64,000 bases of DNA from Flavobacterium sp. LC2016-23 (lineage in GTDB: Bacteria > Bacteroidota > Bacteroidia > Flavobacteriales > Flavobacteriaceae): assembly GCF_009674775.1 (NCBI RefSeq), contig NZ_WKKE01000009.1, positions 1-64,000 on the forward strand, in the 5' to 3' direction. The position numbers and the translations under genes are program-made. Below, one piece after another: positions 56,270-64,000 of this stretch. How positions within the stretch are numbered: position 1 is the stretch's first letter; every line of letters starts with the position of its first letter. The notes beneath the pieces are model-generated. The model was given only the letters and a program-made list of their open reading frames with translations, did no database searches and was not told the DNA's origin.

Positions 56270-56644
56270 TATTTTAATAATTTAAAACAAAAGTACTTAA
56301 TAATGTAGTAATAATACAAAATCTGATTTAAGAAATTTAAATACGTGCTGTAATTACAATGGTTTTCAGGGACTTTGGAATAATGGGAAAATATTTTAAC
56401 AAGTACACAATAATTTTGTAATCCCTGCGTTGTAAGTAATTACAAATTAGAATTTTAATGAGTTTAGCAAAAATTGAGTTAGTTAGTTTTGTTTTAGTAT
56501 TTTAAAAGGCGTTCCTAAATAAATTAAGAACGCCTTTTTTGTACTTTATCTTTAAGTCGCACTACTCAGTTTACAGTCGCAGTATACAGTTACAGTTTTC
56601 AGTGCGGTTTTCAACTGAGACTGAACACTGAGACTGAATACTAA
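56270..56644. other. Intergenic region with a hairpin and short repeats
   Basis: No ORF is credible here. A stem AAAAGGCGTTC (56504-56514) with GAACGCCTTTT (56528-56538) is followed on + by a T6 run and on - by TTTTAAAA. It may end the YqhD-like gene (106 bases away on -) or an unannotated + strand RNA. Between 56570 and 56640 lie degenerate CAGT-type repeats, including two ACTGAGACTGAA copies. Confidence 0.5.
56504..56540. terminator. Terminator-like hairpin with the better T-run on +
   Basis: An 11-bp perfect stem with a 13-base loop and TTTTTT on the + side. No + strand gene ends nearby; the nearest user is the minus-strand YqhD-like gene. Confidence 0.65.
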
Positions 56645-57802
56645 TTAATAGCTCATTTCCACAATAGCTTTTACCTTATCTAAAGTAATCAGTTGTTTTT
56701 CTCCCAGACCTTTCCATCCTCTTTCGTCAAAACGGTTTACAATGAAATCAGCGGTTTTATTATAGTTGTCGGTGTATTGCGATAATTTAGTGTCCATTCC
56801 CATAGTGTGGAAAAATTCTACGGTTTTATTAATCGCTTCTTTCGCCACTTCGTCATCAGAACCGGTTAAGTTGAAGATACGTCTTCCGTATTGTGCTAAT
56901 TTTTCTTTTTTGGTGTCGAACATTACATTGTATAAGCTTGGGCCTATAATTGCCAGTGTTCTTGCATGATCGATACCGTATAAAGCGGTTAATTCGTGAC
57001 CAATCATATGGGTGGCCCAGTCCGAAGGAACTCCTTTTTGAATCAATCCGTTTAACGCCATTGTACAACTCCACATAAAGTTCGAAGCCAAAGCGTAATC
57101 TGTTGGGTTTTCAACGACCTTTGGACCAACTTCAATTAACGTTTGTAAAATTCCTTCGGCGATTCTGTCTTGCAGATAACCTTCGTGCGGATACGTTAAG
57201 TATTGCTCCATAACGTGTGTATAAGCGTCAACAACACCGTTTTGGATTTGTCTTTTTGGCAAAGATTCAATAACCGTTGGATCACAAATAGAGAATTTTG
57301 GAAATAAAGCACTTCCGCCGGAAGCTAATTTTTCCTGAGTTGCTTTAATTGTTACGACATATCCGGAATTCATTTCGCTTCCCGTTGCAGGCAATGTCAA
57401 AATAGTTCCAAATGGCACTGCATTTTCTTTAATCAGCAAACGTTTTTGTAAAATATCAATTGGGTTTCCATCAAAATTAACCGCGGCCGAAATAAATTTC
57501 ACGCCATCAATAACAGATCCACCGCCAACAGCCAGGATAAAGTCTATTTTTTCGGCTTTTATAATTTCAACAGCTTTCATCAAAGTTTCAAAATGTGGAT
57601 TTGGTTCAATTCCTCCAAATTCTACGATTTCAAAACCTTTTAAGTTATGGATTACCTGTTCGTGAATTCCGTTTTTAAAGATACTTCCACCACCATAAGC
57701 CAATAATATTTTGGCATCTTTTGGAACTAAAGTTGAAAGTTTTTCGATTTGTCCTTTTCCGAAGATCAAATTCGTCGGATTGTATAATTCAAAGTTTAGC
57801 AT
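56645..57802 (-). CDS. yqhD: Iron-containing alcohol dehydrogenase, YqhD-like NADPH-dependent aldehyde reductase
   Basis: The protein has 385 residues. It matches the YqhD/BDH branch of type III alcohol dehydrogenases: NPTNLIFGKGQIEKL, YGGGSIFKNGI, FGGIEPNPHFETL, ILAVGGGSVIDGVKFI (cofactor loop) and LPATGSEMNSGYV. Metal ligands are visible in GVVDAYTHVMEQYL (Asp, His) and in IGHELTALYGIDHARTLAI (two His). YqhD enzymes reduce short aldehydes, including lipid-peroxide and methylglyoxal products, with NADPH. It lies next to an exported DJ-1-like protein and a LysR regulator, suggesting a reactive-aldehyde theme. Confidence 0.88.
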   Translation of the reverse strand: MLNFELYNPTNLIFGKGQIEKLSTLVPKDAKILLAYGGGSIFKNGIHEQVIHNLKGFEIVEFGGIEPNPHFETLMKAVEIIKAEKIDFILAVGGGSVIDGVKFISAAVNFDGNPIDILQKRLLIKENAVPFGTILTLPATGSEMNSGYVVTIKATQEKLASGGSALFPKFSICDPTVIESLPKRQIQNGVVDAYTHVMEQYLTYPHEGYLQDRIAEGILQTLIEVGPKVVENPTDYALASNFMWSCTMALNGLIQKGVPSDWATHMIGHELTALYGIDHARTLAIIGPSLYNVMFDTKKEKLAQYGRRIFNLTGSDDEVAKEAINKTVEFFHTMGMDTKLSQYTDNYNKTADFIVNRFDERGWKGLGEKQLITLDKVKAIVEMSY

Positions 57803-57825
57803 AATTTTTTATAGTTTCTAAGATG

Positions 57826-57978
57826 CTAAGGTTCTGAGGTACTAAGTTTTTTTTTCAAACTTAAGTCTAAGAATCTCAGTATCATGTTTTCTTTTTAGAT
57901 TCTAAGGTTCTGAGGCATTGAGTCTCTAAGCTTTGAAAAAATACCAAATCTTAGCAACTTAGAACCTCAGAACCTTAG
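57826..57978. repeat. Three copies of CTAAGGTTCTGAGG, two direct and one inverted
   Basis: Exact 14-mers at 57826-57839 and 57902-57915 on + and the complement at 57965-57978. These can form alternative hairpins in the space between the DJ-1-like and YqhD-like genes. Looser variants (CTAAGAATCTCAG) lie between them. Confidence 0.8.
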
Positions 57979-57982
57979 TCCC

Positions 57983-58747
57983 TTATTTATTTAATTGCTC
58001 CAATAATTTACCTGCCACTAATTTTGATGAAGCGGGATTTTGTCCTGTAATTAGAAGTCCGTCTTCAACAGCGTAAGGCTGCCAGTTTCCTATTTTAGAG
58101 AATTTTGCCCCATTTTGAGTTAAAGCGTCTTCCAATAAAAAAGGAACCACTTTTGTTAAACCAACTGCTTCTTCTTCTTCATTTGTAAAACCGGTTACTT
58201 TTTTGCCTTTTACTAAATAATCCCCTTTTACTTTTACATTTTTCAACACTGCCGGAGCGTGACATACAAAAGCAACCGGTTTGTTGTGCGTATAAAAAGA
58301 TTCGATTAAAGCAATTGAATTTTTATCTTCTACTAAATCCCAAAGTGGTCCGTGACCTCCCGGATAGAACACAGCATCATAATCTTTCTGGTTGATAGTT
58401 GAAAGCTTATGTGTGTTTTTTAGTTTTTCCTGTAATACTTGGTCGGCATCAAAACGTTTGGTGTCTTCCGTTGCAGAAGAAGGATCCGCACTTTTAGGAT
58501 CAATTGGAGGCTGACCTCCAAGTGGGGAAGCAATCGTGATTTCGATTCCCTTGTCTAGTAATTCATAATAAGGTGCAGCAAATTCTTCTGACCAAAACCC
58601 TGTTTTTTCTCCTGTGTTGCCCAGTTTATCGTTACTGGTGACAACAAATAATACTTTTTTCATACCTTTTTTATTTAATTTTTGAGCGGTAGCAGAAAAG
58701 CTAACGGCTGTGAGTGCTATAATTGCGAGTAATGCTATTTTTTTCAT
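57983..58747 (-). CDS. Exported DJ-1/PfpI family protein (Hsp31/glyoxalase III-like)
   Basis: The protein has 254 residues. Its first ~22 residues (MKKIALLAIIALTAVSFSATAQ) are a Sec signal, unusual for this mostly cytoplasmic superfamily. The DJ-1/PfpI fold shows VLFVVTSNDKLGNTGEKTG, WSEEFAAPYYELLDKGIEI (the conserved Glu), FYPGGHGPLWDL, and the nucleophile Cys in FVCHAPAVLKNV. Members act as chaperones, deglycases or glutathione-independent glyoxalases. It is divergent from a LysR gene 86 bases away, so that regulator probably controls it. A TAAATTTG -7 candidate lies on minus at 58765-58772. Confidence 0.88.
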   Translation of the reverse strand: MKKIALLAIIALTAVSFSATAQKLNKKGMKKVLFVVTSNDKLGNTGEKTGFWSEEFAAPYYELLDKGIEITIASPLGGQPPIDPKSADPSSATEDTKRFDADQVLQEKLKNTHKLSTINQKDYDAVFYPGGHGPLWDLVEDKNSIALIESFYTHNKPVAFVCHAPAVLKNVKVKGDYLVKGKKVTGFTNEEEEAVGLTKVVPFLLEDALTQNGAKFSKIGNWQPYAVEDGLLITGQNPASSKLVAGKLLEQLNK

Positions 58748-58833
58748 AATATGTAATTTTAGTACAAATTTACGGCAATAGTGATATTGGTAAAAATAAA
58801 ATAAACTATGTTTGTTATAAATATATTTATATC

Positions 58834-59739
58834 ATGGTAAATCTCGAATGGTACAGAACCTTTAAGTCGGTTTATAAAAACGGCAATTTTTCTATTGCCG
58901 CTAAAGAATTGTTTATGAGTCAGCCTGCTGTAAGTCAGCAGATTTCTATGCTGGAAGCTCACGTGGGTAATAAATTATTTAATCGGAAGTCAAAAGGGGT
59001 AGAAGCTACCGAGTACGGAAAGTTACTCAATAATTTAATTATTGATGCACTTGATCGTCTGGAAAATGTCGAAACCACTTTTAGGGCAAAAGCACAGGAT
59101 TCCGTTCGGTTGATTTCTGTCGGAGTTTCAAAAGATTTATTCAATAGCGTCGGAAGCACTTTAATTTCAAAATTTGACTTTATAGATTTTACGTTTGGAG
59201 ATGATGATGCTCTTTTTTCTCTGGTAGACGCTAAAAAACTGGATTTCGCAATTGTAACGAAGCAATTTGAAACCTTTGATACGATTTATGAAATCGTGGG
59301 AAAAATTAAGTTGGTCATGGTGGCGCCGATAAATTTAGATGCGGAAAAATTCCGTCAGATTTTAAAAACAGATAATTATACAGAAACGGAACAATGGCTT
59401 AATGAGCAAAAATGGTATTGTCACGACGCGAGAATTTCGCATATAAAATTATTCTGGCTACATGCGTTTAATAAAAAAAGGCCCTCAATGGTTCCTAATT
59501 ATATTATTCCGTCCGAATCTGAAATGCTCGAAATGTTGTCCAGAAACTCCGGAGTGGCGATCACCTGGAATTGTAATGCAAGAAGATATATTAAGGAAAA
59601 TAAACTGCAGCTGTTATGGAATAGCTTCCATGTGCCGGAGGAATTTGTGTATGTGCTCACTGCTAAGAATAACAATGTGAATTCCTTTTTTGATAGTATT
59701 TCGAAAGAATTGAAGTTGTTTTTTGGTAATAGGCTGTAA
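58834..59739 (+). CDS. LysR family transcriptional regulator
   Basis: The protein has 301 residues. The N-terminal winged helix (about 3-60) has LEWYRTFKSVYKNGNFSIAAKELFMSQPAVSQQISMLEAHVG then LFNRKSKG (given in parts: FSIAAKELFMSQPAVSQQ is the HTH). The rest is a periplasmic-binding-protein-like sensor domain. It is divergent from the DJ-1-like gene across 86 bases, the usual layout for a LysR regulator and its target. The effector is unknown. Its start MVNLEWYR is supported by the family's N-terminus. Confidence 0.92.
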   Translation: MVNLEWYRTFKSVYKNGNFSIAAKELFMSQPAVSQQISMLEAHVGNKLFNRKSKGVEATEYGKLLNNLIIDALDRLENVETTFRAKAQDSVRLISVGVSKDLFNSVGSTLISKFDFIDFTFGDDDALFSLVDAKKLDFAIVTKQFETFDTIYEIVGKIKLVMVAPINLDAEKFRQILKTDNYTETEQWLNEQKWYCHDARISHIKLFWLHAFNKKRPSMVPNYIIPSESEMLEMLSRNSGVAITWNCNARRYIKENKLQLLWNSFHVPEEFVYVLTAKNNNVNSFFDSISKELKLFFGNRL

Positions 59740-59822
59740 TTTAAAACAGGTGAAAATTCTTCTTTTTCTTTTGAGTGTATCGTTTAAAAAGGATAATTTT
59801 GATAAACAAACTGAACTTCCCA

Positions 59823-60182
59823 ATGATGAAAAAGCTTACAATGATTTTAATGAGTATGCTGGTATTTTTTGTGATTAATTCCTGTAGTAAACATGAGGAT
59901 GAGGCAATATTTGATTGTCTGGCCGCATCAATTTATATTAAATTGCATAATTCGACGGATCCCAATTTTCCAAAGCTCATGAATTACTCCGTTGAATACA
60001 CCGGGACCGGAACTTTAGTTGAAGTAAAATGGAACTTTGGTGATGGAACCACCGGAGCGGGTACGCTCGTTACCCACTTGTATACTAAGGCAGGAACCTA
60101 TGAGGCTAAGTCCGAGGTTACGATTAGGAAAGAGAGTTCAGAATGTACTTCCGGTCTGAAGAGAACGGTGACGGTGGACTAG
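59823..60182 (+). CDS. Small PKD-domain lipoprotein
   Basis: The protein has 119 residues from MMKKLTMIL; an in-frame GTG at 59775 adds no useful sequence. Lipobox FFVINSC gives a lipid-anchored protein. Residues about 55-115 form a PKD beta domain (VEVKWNFGDGTTGAG, HLYTKAGTYEAKSEVTI), with Cys at both ends possibly in a disulfide. PKD domains mediate protein or glycan contacts on the cell surface. It follows the LysR gene but is not obviously part of that unit. Role unknown. Confidence 0.78.
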   Translation: MMKKLTMILMSMLVFFVINSCSKHEDEAIFDCLAASIYIKLHNSTDPNFPKLMNYSVEYTGTGTLVEVKWNFGDGTTGAGTLVTHLYTKAGTYEAKSEVTIRKESSECTSGLKRTVTVD

Positions 60183-60208
60183 AAGCAGACAGAAAATAAA
60201 ATATACAA

Positions 60209-60261
60209 GAGAGTCAATTTCGTGATTTATTGCATAGGCATAAATAATGAAATTGACTCTC
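60209..60261 (+). promoter_or_regulatory. Putative operator before the Nudix-peptidase-helicase operon
   Basis: Perfect 13-bp inverted repeat: GAGAGTCAATTTC (60209-60221) and GAAATTGACTCTC (60249-60261), 27-base spacer that itself has partial dyad symmetry. A TATATTTG -7 box (60268-60275) follows directly. There is no T-run, so a terminator is less likely. The half-site resembles that before xylB (AGTCAA plus WTT). Confidence 0.6.
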
Positions 60262-60295
60262 ATTCGTTATATTTGTGAGATATGATTTTTTAATT

Positions 60296-60988
60296 ATGGA
60301 AAATTTTCAAAATATTCGAATTGCTGTTGACGCCATTGTTTTTGGATATAAAAACAACAATTTGTATGTGCTTTTAATCGAACAGAAATTTGGCTCGGCC
60401 GAAAAATACTGGGCTTTACCGGGAGGTTTGGTGAAACCGGAGGAATCTTTAAGCGATGCTGTAATAAGAGAATTGCGTGAAGAAACCAATGTACAGCTGA
60501 CTTTCATGGAGCAGCTTTACACTTTCGGAGATGATATTAAAAGAGATTCCAGAAATCGTGTGATTTCGGTAGCGTATTATGCGCTAGTTGATGCCTCAAA
60601 TCTGGAAATTAAAGCAGATACAGATGCCGAAAAAGTGCAATGGTTTAAAATAGATGAAGTTCCTTCTTTGGCTTTTGATCATAATTTGATCTTAAAAAAA
60701 GCAGTCGAACGATTAAAAGCTAAACTTACTTACGAACCCATTGGTTTTGATTTACTGCCAAAAGAATTTCTGTTTTCTGAACTTGAAAATTTGTATTGTA
60801 CCATTTTGGAAAAGGAAATTGACAGAAGAAATTTCAGGAAAAAGATTCTCAGTTATGGTTTTATAGAAGAAACGGAAATTTTTTCAGCAGTAAAAACCGG
60901 AAGACCGGCAAAATTATTTAAGTTTAATAAATTAAAATATAATGATTTAATAGAAAGAGGTTTTCATTTCGAAATAAAATTTGCTTAA
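60296..60988 (+). CDS. Nudix-HTH regulator (NrtR family) with near-intact Nudix box
   Basis: The protein has 230 residues from the ATG MENFQN; an upstream GTG at 60275 overlaps the -7 box. The Nudix domain (about 8-145) has G44, E50, then R58-E59-L60-R61-E62-E63, a nearly canonical box (Gly replaced by N65), unlike the dead boxes of its two paralogs at 28349-29823. The C-terminal NrtR winged helix (about 148-230) has FDLLPKEFLFSELENLY and GRPAKLFKFNKLKYNDL. NrtR proteins repress their targets and respond to ADP-ribose or related metabolites. It leads a tight operon with a peptidase (12 bases on) and a DUF4011 protein, so it likely regulates those genes and itself. Confidence 0.88.
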   Translation: MENFQNIRIAVDAIVFGYKNNNLYVLLIEQKFGSAEKYWALPGGLVKPEESLSDAVIRELREETNVQLTFMEQLYTFGDDIKRDSRNRVISVAYYALVDASNLEIKADTDAEKVQWFKIDEVPSLAFDHNLILKKAVERLKAKLTYEPIGFDLLPKEFLFSELENLYCTILEKEIDRRNFRKKILSYGFIEETEIFSAVKTGRPAKLFKFNKLKYNDLIERGFHFEIKFA

Positions 60989-60999
60989 ACTACAGTATA

Positions 61000-62202
61000 A
61001 TGATTAAACCATTTCCATTCCATTCCGATTTAAGGGATTATTTTAAAAAGCAGGACAAAACCTGGTCCTGGTTTTCTGAAGAAAAGATTAAAGCAGAACA
61101 GCAAGAAGCCTTTAAAACGGATTTATTAAAAAATTCCTACAGAATAGATCCCGATACGGAACCAAAAGTGTATGAAATCCTGAATGTTGCAAAAGATAAA
61201 TTGGGAATCATTGTTCCGATTACCATCTATCAATCGCAAAGCATGGATGGCAATAATGCCGGAGTTGTTTTTTTTGATAACGAAGCGCATATTATTTTAT
61301 CAGGAACGATTTTAAAACTGCTTAACGAAGACGAATTACTGGTTTTGTTCGGACATGAACTGTCGCATATTGTCTTGTTTAGTTTGGAAAATGGCGATTT
61401 TGAAATTACCAACAGAATTATCAATACCATTGCCAGCGACAGCAGCAGTGAATTGTTTTATTATGAAACGGCAAGATTGTACCAGCTTTATACCGAATTA
61501 TTTTGTGATTTGGGTGCTCTGAAAGTCAGCGGAAGTCTGGAAACTACGATTCAGACCTTGGTAAAATTAAATACCGGATTAGAAAAAGTCTCGGCAGAAA
61601 GTTATCTTAAACAAGCCAACGAAATTCTGGAACGAATAGAAAAAGGATCTAATGGAGAAACGCATCCTGAGAATTTTATTCGCGCGAAAGCTTTGGAAAT
61701 TTTCGAAAAAGACAATTCCGGTTACTATTCGAAAACAGAAAAAATTATTTCGGGAAAAACCGATTTGCATCAACTGAACTTATTTAATAAAAAACTGGTT
61801 TTTGATACTACAAAAGAATTAATCTCGATTATTCTTAAACCAAAATGGGCCCAATCTGAATATTGCCATGCACTTTACAAACAATATTTTGCGAATTCAG
61901 CTATAAGAACCGACGCTTTTATTGATGCTGTTTTCAAACTCAAAATAGAAAACAGCAGGAAAAACTTAAAGGAATATTACGCTTATGTCATGCTCGACTT
62001 TGCCTTATGTGATCCTGATTTGAAAGAAGCATTTATCGGGCATATTCTGGATATTGCGGAGCAATTAAGTCTGCAGGAAGAAATGAAATGGATTCTGAAA
62101 AAGGAATTGAACCTGACGGAGAAAAACTATAAATCATTCGCTGAAAACTGCACGAAGACTTTAAATACTATTTTAGAATCAGATCAGGAAAATACTTATT
62201 AA
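61000..62202 (+). CDS. Cytoplasmic M48-like zinc metallopeptidase
   Basis: The protein has 400 residues, with no signal peptide and no membrane helix, unlike HtpX or Ste24 members of M48. The zinc site HExxH is H119-E120-L121-S122-H123 (VLFGHELSHI), and a likely third ligand E166 in ELFCD with D170 matches the ExxxD of M48. Upstream NNAGVVFFDNEAHIILSGTIL fits the edge strand and substrate cleft. Residues about 200-400 are helical with no recognised domain. It begins 11 bases after the Nudix regulator stop, and the DUF4011 gene starts 1 base after its own stop. A soluble peptidase coupled to a helicase-family protein is unusual. Confidence 0.82.
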   Translation: MIKPFPFHSDLRDYFKKQDKTWSWFSEEKIKAEQQEAFKTDLLKNSYRIDPDTEPKVYEILNVAKDKLGIIVPITIYQSQSMDGNNAGVVFFDNEAHIILSGTILKLLNEDELLVLFGHELSHIVLFSLENGDFEITNRIINTIASDSSSELFYYETARLYQLYTELFCDLGALKVSGSLETTIQTLVKLNTGLEKVSAESYLKQANEILERIEKGSNGETHPENFIRAKALEIFEKDNSGYYSKTEKIISGKTDLHQLNLFNKKLVFDTTKELISIILKPKWAQSEYCHALYKQYFANSAIRTDAFIDAVFKLKIENSRKNLKEYYAYVMLDFALCDPDLKEAFIGHILDIAEQLSLQEEMKWILKKELNLTEKNYKSFAENCTKTLNTILESDQENTY

Positions 62203-62203
62203 G

Positions 62204-64000
62204 ATGATTACACCCATTAAGGAATCCGCTTTTTATCAATTTATCACCGAAAATTTCCAGCGGGGAACTTTTGCCAACGATGATATTATTGCCATAATAT
62301 TACCTTTGCTGAAAACGGTTGCCGCTATTCATAATCAGGGAAAAGTGGCGTCACTGCAGGATATTTCGACTATTTATATCGAAAATCAGCATTTTCATAT
62401 TACGGACAATGCTTTCGAAATAAAAGATAATTCGAAAGCAATTGCGGCGTTTTTTAAAAGTAAAAGTAAAGCGTTTGAAATTTCGGGCGAACATTTTACA
62501 ACCACCGAAATCGGGGAAGGCGTAAAAAGAGAATATGGCGATAAAAGTGTTTCTGAAGAGGATGGTGAAAATGTTAGGAAACCTGCTTACATAAAAGATT
62601 ACGGCTCTTTCGAATTTGAATTCGGTCATCACGATCCGGTGACAGATATTTTTGTTCTGGGAATGATCCTGGCCAGTATCGCATTGCAATTTGATTTTAC
62701 CAATATCGAAGACGTGAAGCGTTTTGTGGAATATCGCAGGAAAATGTATTTCCTGAACAGCAAAATAAATCCTGCAATTGCCAATATTATTTTGGGAATG
62801 ACAGAACTGAATCGCGAGAATCGCTGGAAAGATTTAAATGAAATCGTAGAAAAACTGCAGAATTACAGAGATTACAATCCTGAAACGGAGTATGATTTAT
62901 CAAGTTTAATTGATGCGAAAGTTCAGAATAAAAATCAATTCATTCACGAAAAACTCCGAAACCGATTATTTGATAATAGTAAGCGAAACCGGCTTTTATA
63001 CTTTCAGCCGAATTTAAAATTCCTGAACCTGACCGTTTCTTCGGTTCCGCAGGCATTGAATTATGAAAATATAAATCCGGATGCTATTTTTTACTGGAAT
63101 GCGGAGATTTCAAAGAAAATCAGCAATACCAGTACGATTTCACTCAATAAATATTTAGAATTTCAGGACAATACCTATATCGTTCCTACGCTTGATAAAA
63201 TTCGTTTAGAAGCGAATAAGGACATTAACGAATACGGCTTTAGCCAGTTAAAACTCGTTTTGTGTAACCTGAACTGGTTTAATACCAAAGAAGAAAGTAC
63301 AGAAAAAATAGTTTCACCTTTGCTTCTGGCATCCGTTACGCTGACGAAGAAAAAAGGGGTGAAAGATGATTATTCCTTAGAATTTCTCGATTCTGAAGTG
63401 GAAATAAACCCTGTTTTGGCCAATATGCTAAAAGATTTATATGACATTCGATTACCGGAACGCATACAGCTTTCGGAAACCAAAATCGAAGAAGTTTATG
63501 AATTATTGCGCATACAAGTGGAGAAAAACAGTTCCGGAATTGTTTTGGATTATATCGACAAACCCAAAATAAAACTGATTCATTCGCAGGCCAGGCAAAT
63601 CCTGACACAGTTTAATAAACGCTCCAAAAAGAAGGAAGCCATTCAGGATCAAAAAAATCTGAGTTATTCTTATAAGCCCGAAAATTTTCAGCCGTATGGT
63701 TTAGAATTGTTCCGAAATTATGTTTTTACGAAGGCTTCCTCTTTAGAATACCTGATCAACAGCGATATAAAACAGAACCCGCATTTTTTCAATGAAACCA
63801 AAACCATAGGAAGAGAATTTTACCAGCTTGATGAAGGTGATGTAAATCCTTTCCGTTGGGAATTTGATACCTGCAATTTAATCTTAGGCAATTTTAATTA
63901 TAAAAAAATGTCTTTGGTTCGCGATTACAATCAGGTTATCGAAAATAATGTTGAAAGTAATGTTTTCGGGAATTTGTTCAATTCACTGGCACAAAAAGAG
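62204..64000 (+). CDS. DUF4011-type protein, N-terminal part of a probable SF1 helicase (partial)
   Basis: This ORF runs open to the window edge: 599 codons, no stop. The ATG is one base after the peptidase stop, so the genes are translationally coupled. Residues about 1-235 are an N-terminal region I cannot assign. From about 245 the DUF4011 pattern appears: LRNRLFDNSKRNRLLYFQPN (the LLDxSxRNRLLxF motif), then a PLLLASVTL strand, VEINPVLANMLKDLYDIRLPE, and RWEFDTCNLILGNFNYKKMS. In this family an AAA_11/AAA_12 superfamily 1 helicase core normally follows, often with a C-terminal nuclease-like domain; those lie beyond the window, so they are expected but not seen. Confidence 0.8.
   Translation, partial: MITPIKESAFYQFITENFQRGTFANDDIIAIILPLLKTVAAIHNQGKVASLQDISTIYIENQHFHITDNAFEIKDNSKAIAAFFKSKSKAFEISGEHFTTTEIGEGVKREYGDKSVSEEDGENVRKPAYIKDYGSFEFEFGHHDPVTDIFVLGMILASIALQFDFTNIEDVKRFVEYRRKMYFLNSKINPAIANIILGMTELNRENRWKDLNEIVEKLQNYRDYNPETEYDLSSLIDAKVQNKNQFIHEKLRNRLFDNSKRNRLLYFQPNLKFLNLTVSSVPQALNYENINPDAIFYWNAEISKKISNTSTISLNKYLEFQDNTYIVPTLDKIRLEANKDINEYGFSQLKLVLCNLNWFNTKEESTEKIVSPLLLASVTLTKKKGVKDDYSLEFLDSEVEINPVLANMLKDLYDIRLPERIQLSETKIEEVYELLRIQVEKNSSGIVLDYIDKPKIKLIHSQARQILTQFNKRSKKKEAIQDQKNLSYSYKPENFQPYGLELFRNYVFTKASSLEYLINSDIKQNPHFFNETKTIGREFYQLDEGDVNPFRWEFDTCNLILGNFNYKKMSLVRDYNQVIENNVESNVFGNLFNSLAQKE

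Noticed and set aside
60209-60261. The inverted repeat as a terminator for the PKD lipoprotein gene
   Set aside because: The loop is 27 bases and no T-run follows; it is placed directly before a -7 box. Not fully excluded.
1-64000. tRNA or rRNA genes
   Set aside because: No cloverleaf with a GGTTCRA-type T-loop or rRNA-like stretch was recognised by eye; a tRNAscan run would settle it.

Overview
The window looks like chromosome of a member of the Flavobacteriia, most likely Flavobacterium or a close relative. The DNA is AT-rich. Several genes start shortly after TAnnTTTG-type -7 boxes typical of Bacteroidota. Two kinds of type IX secretion (T9SS) C-terminal sorting domain are present, along with a SusC/SusD outer-membrane pair, many lipoproteins and intergenic palindromic repeats. 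No tRNA, rRNA, CRISPR array, integrase or insertion sequence was found, so it reads as ordinary chromosome with accessory patches.

Layout. (1) 1-8530: the tail of one gene and two complete giant secreted proteins. All three end in related type C T9SS sorting sequence, and the two complete ones share a ~540-residue C-terminal module under unrelated N-termini (delta-60 repeats versus glycine-rich plus Ig-like repeats). (2) 8589-28037: mainly housekeeping. JmjC-like cupin, bioB, small membrane protein, ribF, secreted metalloprotease, comF-like gene, glyS, LytTR regulator lacking its phospho-aspartate, small exported protein, TPR histidine kinase with its response regulator, thiL, PfkB kinase, DinB-like protein, WYL regulator and lepA. 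(3) 28349-52075: a xylose and hemicellulose locus. Two tandem Nudix-type (NrtR family) regulators diverge from xylB-xylA. These are followed by SusC, SusD and a SusE-like lipoprotein, then GH2, GH39, GH3, BACON-GH5, an SGNH (sialate O-acetylesterase/CE20-like) esterase and GH95. The set fits a fucosylated, galactosylated, acetylated xyloglucan: GH5 would cut the backbone, the esterase, GH95 and GH2 would strip acetyl, fucose and galactose, GH3 and GH39 would finish oligosaccharides, and XylA/XylB would pass xylose to the pentose phosphate pathway. No GH31 alpha-xylosidase is in the window. (4) 52216-60182: CvpA-like protein, pheS and two conserved small genes, gpsA, YqhD-like dehydrogenase, exported DJ-1/PfpI protein, LysR regulator and a PKD lipoprotein.

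(5) 60209-64000 (right edge): a tight operon of a third Nudix-HTH regulator with a near-intact Nudix box, a cytoplasmic HExxH (M48-like) peptidase and the first 599 codons of a DUF4011-type protein, a family usually fused to an SF1 helicase. A 13-bp perfect inverted repeat stands just upstream. Its half-site resembles the half-site of an inverted repeat at the xylB promoter, the target expected for the two paralogous regulators. This regulator-peptidase-helicase operon is the best candidate here for an undescribed system. It is cut by the window edge, so its helicase core cannot be read.

Limits: all functions are assigned by eye from motifs, length and context. No database search was possible.
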